From NCBI GenBank assembly GCA_050013615.1, contig JBEKEX010000151.1, positions 1 through 11,655 of the forward strand: a DNA stretch of 11,655 nucleotides. The letters are read 5' to 3'. Every line of letters starts with the position of its first letter. The stretch's first letter is position 1. Below, piece by piece: positions 6,849 to 11,655 of this stretch. This stretch comes from JBEKEX01 sp050013615 (GTDB lineage: Bacteria; Chloroflexota; Anaerolineae; Anaerolineales; Anaerolineaceae). A program made the translations under genes and the position numbers. The notes beneath the pieces are model-generated. The model was given only the letters and a program-made list of their open reading frames with translations. It was not told the DNA's origin and made no database searches.

Positions 6849-8153
6849 CTAATTTGCTTCGGTTGCCAGAGCCTCCACGTTTGGAACTGCCTGTACCGGC
6901 ACAGCACTCCCATACAGTGACAATGCCACCCCGATGCCGGCAGCGGCGATCAATTCCGCCGCAATGGTAATATACCATTGCGGCCAACCCCAACCAATGT
7001 ATTGATAGTAAATGCTCGCGAAAATGCCCTCCCCAACGTTCATCCCGGCCTGAATCCCTAATGTGACCAGCAGTGCAATGAGGCTGGCTTTGCTCTGCTC
7101 TTTACCCGACGCGGAACGCACGACCCATAGCGGAGCACCCAGCGCAATCACGAAGCGGTAGATCAAAACCGCCACGCAGATCAGCACCAGGTAGATGTTC
7201 ACTACCTGGTCAGGCAGGGAATTCCAATAATTGGCGAAACGTCCATACAACACCGTAGGGAGCAAGTATCCCATGGCCAGCAACATGGCCAGCTTGCCAT
7301 GCCGTTTGGCAAAGAATGCACCGATCAGGATCAACAGGAGGAAGCCGGTGTTATCAAAAATAAAGGATGGCGCGACTTCGATCAGGAACTGCCACCAGTT
7401 CAATCCACTTTCGTTGTAATAATAACCCCAATAATCGACAAACAGGTAAAAGGCACACAGCAGGACATAGACTCCCATCCAAACCCAGGCGCGGCGCGTG
7501 ACGTGTTGGCGCCGGGCAATCACCACCAGCAGCAAAAGCACGATCACCGCCATGCCCACCAGCATTGCAATGTTAATCGCATACGGATAGCGCTCTTCAA
7601 ATTCCGTTAGCGGCAACCACAACGGATTGGAAGAAACGAACTCCCTGTTCAGCAAGCGATATCCGAGATCCCACGCTGTCTTGAAGAGCAGGCCCAGCGG
7701 GACAAGTCCCCAAATGGGGAATTTGCGCGTCCACCACCAAACCAGCAACACCGGGATGATCAGGAAGTAGCCTGCCCGGTAAACCATCAGGAAGAATAAG
7801 TCCTGGCCGGAAAGCTGCACGATTTGAGCAATAAAGAAGACCAGGCCGGGAACCAGCACCAGCGCCACACCCTTCCAGGGCAGCGGCGCGTTGGGAACGG
7901 CTTCAAGCAGCCCGGCAGTGAGTTGCGGCGAGCTGAATTGCTCTTTTAGCGCGCTGACTCCCAGGTCCCACAATGTACGCACCCACATGGAGAAAACACC
8001 CCGTCCCCCATTCTCTTGATAAGCATCCCGCAATTGATCGGTGAAAACCTGCAGCATTGACGGGCCGTACTCAATGCGATGTTCATTTGGATAAAGATGC
8101 AGCAAACGGGTATACACCCGCCGCGATAAGTCGATCCAGCGGTTCGATTTCAT
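6849..8153 (-). CDS. Multi-pass membrane protein of unknown function in a PadR operon
   Basis: A 434-residue protein I cannot assign to a characterised family. The N-terminal cytoplasmic segment (about 8-75; YTRLLHLYPNEHRIEYG, then MLQVFTDQLRDAY) resembles the short leader found on PadR-linked permeases and membrane proteins in Chloroflexota and Acidobacteriota. About ten hydrophobic segments follow (for example 96-113, 120-140, 146-160, 191-213, 222-241, 267-283, 287-303, 318-337, 355-371, 394-413), rich in Trp and Tyr. No ATP-binding, catalytic or FtsX motif is visible. A strong GGAGG (8160-8164) sits 6 nt before the ATG, and the gene begins 15 nt after padR, so the two are almost certainly one transcript. 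The pairing suggests PadR-controlled expression in response to membrane stress or a small molecule; this is inference. Confidence 0.75.
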   Translation of the reverse strand: MKSNRWIDLSRRVYTRLLHLYPNEHRIEYGPSMLQVFTDQLRDAYQENGGRGVFSMWVRTLWDLGVSALKEQFSSPQLTAGLLEAVPNAPLPWKGVALVLVPGLVFFIAQIVQLSGQDLFFLMVYRAGYFLIIPVLLVWWWTRKFPIWGLVPLGLLFKTAWDLGYRLLNREFVSSNPLWLPLTEFEERYPYAINIAMLVGMAVIVLLLLVVIARRQHVTRRAWVWMGVYVLLCAFYLFVDYWGYYYNESGLNWWQFLIEVAPSFIFDNTGFLLLILIGAFFAKRHGKLAMLLAMGYLLPTVLYGRFANYWNSLPDQVVNIYLVLICVAVLIYRFVIALGAPLWVVRSASGKEQSKASLIALLVTLGIQAGMNVGEGIFASIYYQYIGWGWPQWYITIAAELIAAAGIGVALSLYGSAVPVQAVPNVEALATEAN

Positions 8154-8168
8154 GATCGCCCTCCGAAG

Positions 8169-8519
8169 TTATAAACTGGCCAGGATGTGTTTCTGCTGCG
8201 CTATCTTCACGGCCATGGCCAGCCGTTCGCTTTCCGCACTGACCACGCACTCCCCCACCCCGGTCAGGCGATAATAGCGCCGGCGCTCGTCATCCAATGC
8301 CGGGTCGGGGCGCTCGTCCGCCTCCTCGATCAGGCCAGCCACCAGCATGCGCTTGATGCAGCCATAGAGCGTACCCGGGCCCATCTTGATCTGTCCGGCG
8401 GTCTGCGCTTCCACTTCCTTCATGATGGCGTAACCGTGTTTTTCGCCGTCAACCAATGCCAGCAGGATATGATACACAGCCGGGGTGAGAGGTTGATAGG
8501 GGATCGTTCGATTTTTCAT
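8169..8519 (-). CDS. PadR-family transcriptional regulator
   Basis: A small winged-helix repressor. Family marks: LTPAVYHILLALVDGEKHGYAIMKEVE near the N-terminus, then MGPGTLYGCIKRMLVAGLIEE (recognition helix) and RRRYYRLTGVGE (wing), with a C-terminal dimerisation helix. PadR proteins repress membrane-transport or stress genes until a ligand binds. An ATG three codons upstream (8528) directly abuts the AAAAGG ribosome site, leaving no spacing. The ATG at 8519 has AAGGA 8 nt ahead, so I prefer it (116 residues). It lies 15 nt before the membrane-protein gene and directly downstream of a promoter with a perfect palindrome, which fits autoregulation. Confidence 0.9.
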   Translation of the reverse strand: MKNRTIPYQPLTPAVYHILLALVDGEKHGYAIMKEVEAQTAGQIKMGPGTLYGCIKRMLVAGLIEEADERPDPALDDERRRYYRLTGVGECVVSAESERLAMAVKIAQQKHILASL

Positions 8520-8541
8520 GACAGCCATCCTTTTATTTCCA

Positions 8542-8568
8542 TTACGGATATATCCGTAACAGATATAT
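8542..8568. promoter_or_regulatory. PadR operator candidate: 18-bp perfect palindrome plus overlapping dyad
   Basis: TTACGGATATATCCGTAA (8542-8559) is a perfect 18-bp palindrome. A second dyad overlaps it: ATATATC (8548-8554), 7-nt spacer, GATATAT (8562-8568). Together they cover the -10 box and likely transcription start of padR. The place and symmetry fit autorepression by the PadR protein; binding itself is inferred. Confidence 0.65.
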
Positions 8569-8593
8569 TAGCTCGATTGAATGGGTTTGTCAA
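8565..8593 (-). promoter_or_regulatory. Sigma-70 promoter of the padR operon
   Basis: On the minus strand, -35 TTGACA (8588-8593) and -10 TAATAT (8565-8570) are separated by exactly 17 nt. The -35 is perfect and the -10 matches four of six positions. It lies 46-74 nt before the preferred padR start, with operator-like dyads overlapping and following the -10. Confidence 0.75.
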
Positions 8594-8650
8594 CAGGTTT
8601 TTATCTATCGTGAAAGTATATTCAAAGAATTACGTGAAAATAATTTTTGG

Positions 8651-11620
8651 ATGATAATGGTCTCAATCTCTTCCACCATGGAGCTTCCAGTGGATAAATC
8701 TCTTCCAGAACAACCCTCTTCTCCCACTCCCGACGGTTGGCCGGCGTTGCTGACGGACCAAACCGGCGACGCGGCGAGGCATTATCCCCTGCCCGCCTAT
8801 TCGGAATTCATGCCGCCGCCCCGCTTGGGTGTCACGCCATTGGGTGAGGTGGATGAAAAATTTTTCTCACCCAACGATCCTTATGGCTGGCCGGTCAGTG
8901 AGATCGAAGAATTATATGAGCTAAAACCCGGTCTGGAACAGATCGCTGTGCAAGTGCTGGACGAGCTCTTTCGCTTGGGCCAGGGCCTTCCTGCGCATCA
9001 CCTGGCCGGGCACCTGGGACAGAACCTCCGTGATAACCCCTACTGGCCGCCTGAACTGGCCGCCCGGGTCGGGCAACTGCCCCACGAGCGCTACGTCATC
9101 TTGCTGCCGCTGGCCCTGTCGCGCACCCAGGACGACAAGGGTCGCCTGCGCTGGACTTTGTTCGGCAGCAGCGAGCAGGGCCCCGAGCGTGCCTTCTGGA
9201 AAGGCTTCTTCTCCGCTCTCGGTGTGGAACTATCGGCAGACCAAGCACTCTCGTTCTTCATTAACTTGCTACATCGCGCCTACGGTGAGTCCCTCTCCGA
9301 TCCCCATGACCTGCTTTCCGCGGGCTTCCGCATCCTGCCCAGCGATTCGGATGAGGCTTTGCCGTCGTGGACGCAGCACTACCTCATCGACGATTCTACC
9401 CCGTTAAATGATATCCATTACCTGCTCACCTTCCGCCCCTTCGTCCAACTACCCTCGCAGATCAAAGAAAGCTATCTGGACGGAAAGTTGGCGCTGCTGC
9501 CTTTCCCCGGCAGCCTGGTCTTTTGGGGCATGCCGACCTATCAGCACTTGCGGCAGCAGTTGCCCCTTGCCCTGCAAATTCCCCTGCTGCAACTCATCAC
9601 TCGCCACAGCGGCAAGGGCTGCTTTCGCGTGCCGCAATCCGGCTGGCTCTATGAGCCCCACCCAACGGTCGATCCAGCCGAAGTGCAGCAGGAACTGCTG
9701 GTGCATCACTATGCCCGCACCAACCGCTGGGACAAGGACACCCGCGACAGCGACGAGGGCGCCTTGAACCCGCGCCTGGAAAAGGTCGCCCGCGTACTCT
9801 TCAGTACCGATCTGGATGTGATGGGCCTGTACGACAAGCCCATGGCGCGCAATTGCCAACTTTGGACGCGCCAATTCGACCTGCTGCTGGACGGTCCCAA
9901 CGCCACCCCCCAGCAGATTCGCACCGCCGAAGCCAAGTTGGTGGCGAGCGGCCTATTCGGATATCGTTTCCAATTCCCGCCCATGCAAGTCGGACGTTAC
10001 GCTGTCTACTGGCAGCGCCCGCTGGCGGCTTTCCGCTCCCCACAGACCATCGCGGTCGAAATGTTGGAAGATGCCCCACTAGGCTACCTGACCGCCTACC
10101 CGGCTGACGCCCCGGAAGTGCAGCATCCCATCACTTTGTGGCCGCGCCTCTTGCAGCGCCCGGCGCATCTCTCAGCGCTGCGCGATTTCAGCCCGCCCCA
10201 CGAGCACTTCGCCCACCAAACGGCACTCGATATCGTATCCTTGCTGGACCAGTCTCTTCTGGACAGGTGGGAATCATCTGGCAGGCAACCGCTGCCGCGC
10301 AACCTGGCCCGCCAGTTATTACGCATCCCCAAGCACGAGTCGCTGGAACAATGGCTGGAATCCCTGCCCAGCCGCGCCACTGACCTCGCCGCCGGTCAGG
10401 CCATGCAAGCAGCTCTTGAAAGTCTGCTTGCACCCATCGAGCAGCCCCTTAACGTACCGGCAGAGCTTACTTTTTCCCACACCGCCTCCCGCAGCTTCGA
10501 AGAAGCCTACTGGAATGACATTGCCTTCCTCTCGCACGGCGAGTATCGCAACAAAGATAACGCCGACTGCGTCCAGGACACAGCTACACTGGTGCTTCTG
10601 ACCCACCGCCAGCGCGACCTCGAAGCCTTGGGCAATGCCCTGCTCGCCCGTCACCGCCAGGCCATCGCCGAAGCAGGCATGCAAGATCGAGCCATTTGCG
10701 GTGAGTTACGCTTCAAGTGGCAAACGGATTTCGACTTCAACCAATTTGGCGGATGGCAAGCGAACCAGGAAGATAAGAGCTACGAGCGTGACCTGCTGGT
10801 GGTCATCCCCGGCAAGAACCGCGGCGAAGCAGTGGTGATGGCCGACCACTATGACACGGCCTACATGGAAGACATCTACGGCGACAAGAAAGCCCGCCTG
10901 GCTGCCCCCGGCGCCGACGACAACGCTTCGGCCACGGCCACGCTATTACAAGCCGAGCCCATCTTCCTGCAGCTCGCCCGCGAAGGCAAGCTGGAACGTG
11001 ATGTGTGGTTACTGCACCTCACCGGCGAGGAGTTCCCCGCCGACTGCATGGGGGCGCGCCATTTCTGTCAGGCACTGGTGGAAAAGACATTGTCGCTAGG
11101 GTTAGGTGATGGCCAGTCTATCAACTTATCTAATGTGCGGGTAGCAGGCGTGTTGGTAATGGACATGATCGCCCACAACCGCGACAGCGACCCCGACATC
11201 TTCCAGATCGCGCCCGGCCACAGCGCCGCATCGCTGGCACTGGCCAGGCAAGCGCACATGTCCAATTGTGCCTGGAACATGAACAGCAAAGAATGGAATG
11301 CCCGCCCCGAGCGTAGCAACCTGCCGCGCGGCCGGCGTAGCACCGATGGCACGACCATCCCCGCCCCGGCTCCTTTCCTGACATTGGACGGCGAAGTGCG
11401 CACCCAGGATGATCCCACCAGTTCCCTGTATAATACCGATGGGCAGGTCTTTTCGGATAGCGGTGTGCCGGTAGTGCTCTTCATGGAGAATTATGACATC
11501 CATCGCCATGGCTACCACGATACCCAGGATACGATGGCGAACATCGACCTGGATTACGGTGCGGCAGTGGCAGCCATCGCCATCGAGACGGTGACCCGGC
11601 TCGCCGCATTACCAGAATAA
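8651..11620 (+). CDS. Large M28-family zinc peptidase with an unassigned N-terminal region
   Basis: 989 residues. The C-terminal part (about 710-989) is an M28 co-catalytic di-zinc aminopeptidase domain. All expected ligands are visible: His733 and Asp735 (ADHYDTA), bridging Asp756 (PGADDNAS), general base Glu793 with ligand Glu794 (TGEEF), Asp838 (VMDMIAHN) and His956 (GYHDTQD). An insertion between Asp838 and His956 holds the basic LPRGRRS stretch (891-897). The first 600 or so residues are soluble-looking, Trp/Pro-rich and match nothing I recognise. No signal peptide or membrane helix is seen, so it is probably cytoplasmic; substrates are unknown. The first ATG (8651) follows TTTTTGG with no ribosome-site spacing; ATGs at 8657 (weak GGA 5 nt before) or 8678 are possible starts. 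It is divergent from padR with a 122-nt gap, and no good plus-strand promoter was found. The next gene starts 11 nt after its stop. Confidence 0.85.
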   Translation: MIMVSISSTMELPVDKSLPEQPSSPTPDGWPALLTDQTGDAARHYPLPAYSEFMPPPRLGVTPLGEVDEKFFSPNDPYGWPVSEIEELYELKPGLEQIAVQVLDELFRLGQGLPAHHLAGHLGQNLRDNPYWPPELAARVGQLPHERYVILLPLALSRTQDDKGRLRWTLFGSSEQGPERAFWKGFFSALGVELSADQALSFFINLLHRAYGESLSDPHDLLSAGFRILPSDSDEALPSWTQHYLIDDSTPLNDIHYLLTFRPFVQLPSQIKESYLDGKLALLPFPGSLVFWGMPTYQHLRQQLPLALQIPLLQLITRHSGKGCFRVPQSGWLYEPHPTVDPAEVQQELLVHHYARTNRWDKDTRDSDEGALNPRLEKVARVLFSTDLDVMGLYDKPMARNCQLWTRQFDLLLDGPNATPQQIRTAEAKLVASGLFGYRFQFPPMQVGRYAVYWQRPLAAFRSPQTIAVEMLEDAPLGYLTAYPADAPEVQHPITLWPRLLQRPAHLSALRDFSPPHEHFAHQTALDIVSLLDQSLLDRWESSGRQPLPRNLARQLLRIPKHESLEQWLESLPSRATDLAAGQAMQAALESLLAPIEQPLNVPAELTFSHTASRSFEEAYWNDIAFLSHGEYRNKDNADCVQDTATLVLLTHRQRDLEALGNALLARHRQAIAEAGMQDRAICGELRFKWQTDFDFNQFGGWQANQEDKSYERDLLVVIPGKNRGEAVVMADHYDTAYMEDIYGDKKARLAAPGADDNASATATLLQAEPIFLQLAREGKLERDVWLLHLTGEEFPADCMGARHFCQALVEKTLSLGLGDGQSINLSNVRVAGVLVMDMIAHNRDSDPDIFQIAPGHSAASLALARQAHMSNCAWNMNSKEWNARPERSNLPRGRRSTDGTTIPAPAPFLTLDGEVRTQDDPTSSLYNTDGQVFSDSGVPVVLFMENYDIHRHGYHDTQDTMANIDLDYGAAVAAIAIETVTRLAALPE

Positions 11621-11631
11621 GGAAGAACATA

Positions 11632-11655
11632 ATGAAGATCCCAAAACATACACCC
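11632..11655 (+). CDS. Start of a further gene, cut by the window edge
   Basis: ATG at 11632 with GGAAGA (11621-11626) 5 nt upstream opens a frame reading M-K-I-P-K-H-T-P to the end of the window. The spacing from the peptidase stop (11 nt) suggests an operon with it. Eight codons are too few to name a product, and the call rests on the ribosome site and position. Confidence 0.5.

Noticed and set aside
8617..8622. TATATT as the -10 of a promoter for the M28 peptidase
   Set aside because: No acceptable -35 lies 15-19 nt upstream; TTGTCA at 8587-8592 is too far away.

Overview
The window looks like a piece of an anaerobic bacterial genome, probably Chloroflexota (Anaerolineae-like). This is an inference from gene content: hgcAB, a PadR-controlled membrane protein, and an ABC operon with Yip1 and NEW3/CARDB-type proteins. 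The DNA is moderately GC-rich and densely coded, with Shine-Dalgarno sites before most genes. No tRNA, rRNA, CRISPR array, transposase or phage gene was seen.

Region 1 (about 79-1802, + strand) is the most notable part: a compact mercury-methylation locus. A consensus sigma-70 promoter drives a small ArsR-family regulator, followed by hgcA (membrane-anchored corrinoid methyltransferase with the diagnostic N-V-W-C cap helix) and, 12 nt later, hgcB (two-cluster ferredoxin). Together HgcA and HgcB convert Hg(II) to methylmercury. Two 18-bp dyads with identical half-sites and spacing (TATAGA-N6-TCTATA) lie over the regulator's start codon and in the regulator-hgcA gap. They look like paired operators for a local thiol/metal-sensing repressor. 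A 9-bp hairpin lies just after hgcB.

Region 2 (1931-6585, - strand) is a four-gene operon, read from right to left: a Yip1-like membrane protein, a MacB/LolD-type ABC ATPase (start overlapping the preceding stop as TGATG), a secreted protein with NEW3/CARDB-like beta domains, and a MacB/FtsX-type permease. The secreted protein sits where a MacA adaptor would be expected. The ATPase 3' end overlaps the secreted protein's signal-peptide coding region by 89 nt, and its H-loop is abnormal.

Region 3 (6849-8593, - strand) is a PadR regulator and a multi-pass membrane protein of unknown function. The pair has a clear promoter (TTGACA-N17-TAATAT) and a perfect 18-bp palindrome just downstream of the -10. 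Hairpins at 6739-6828 may end this transcript.

Region 4 (8651-11655, + strand) is a 989-residue protein with an M28-family zinc aminopeptidase domain at its C-terminus and about 600 N-terminal residues that I cannot assign. The first eight codons of a further gene follow, cut by the window edge.
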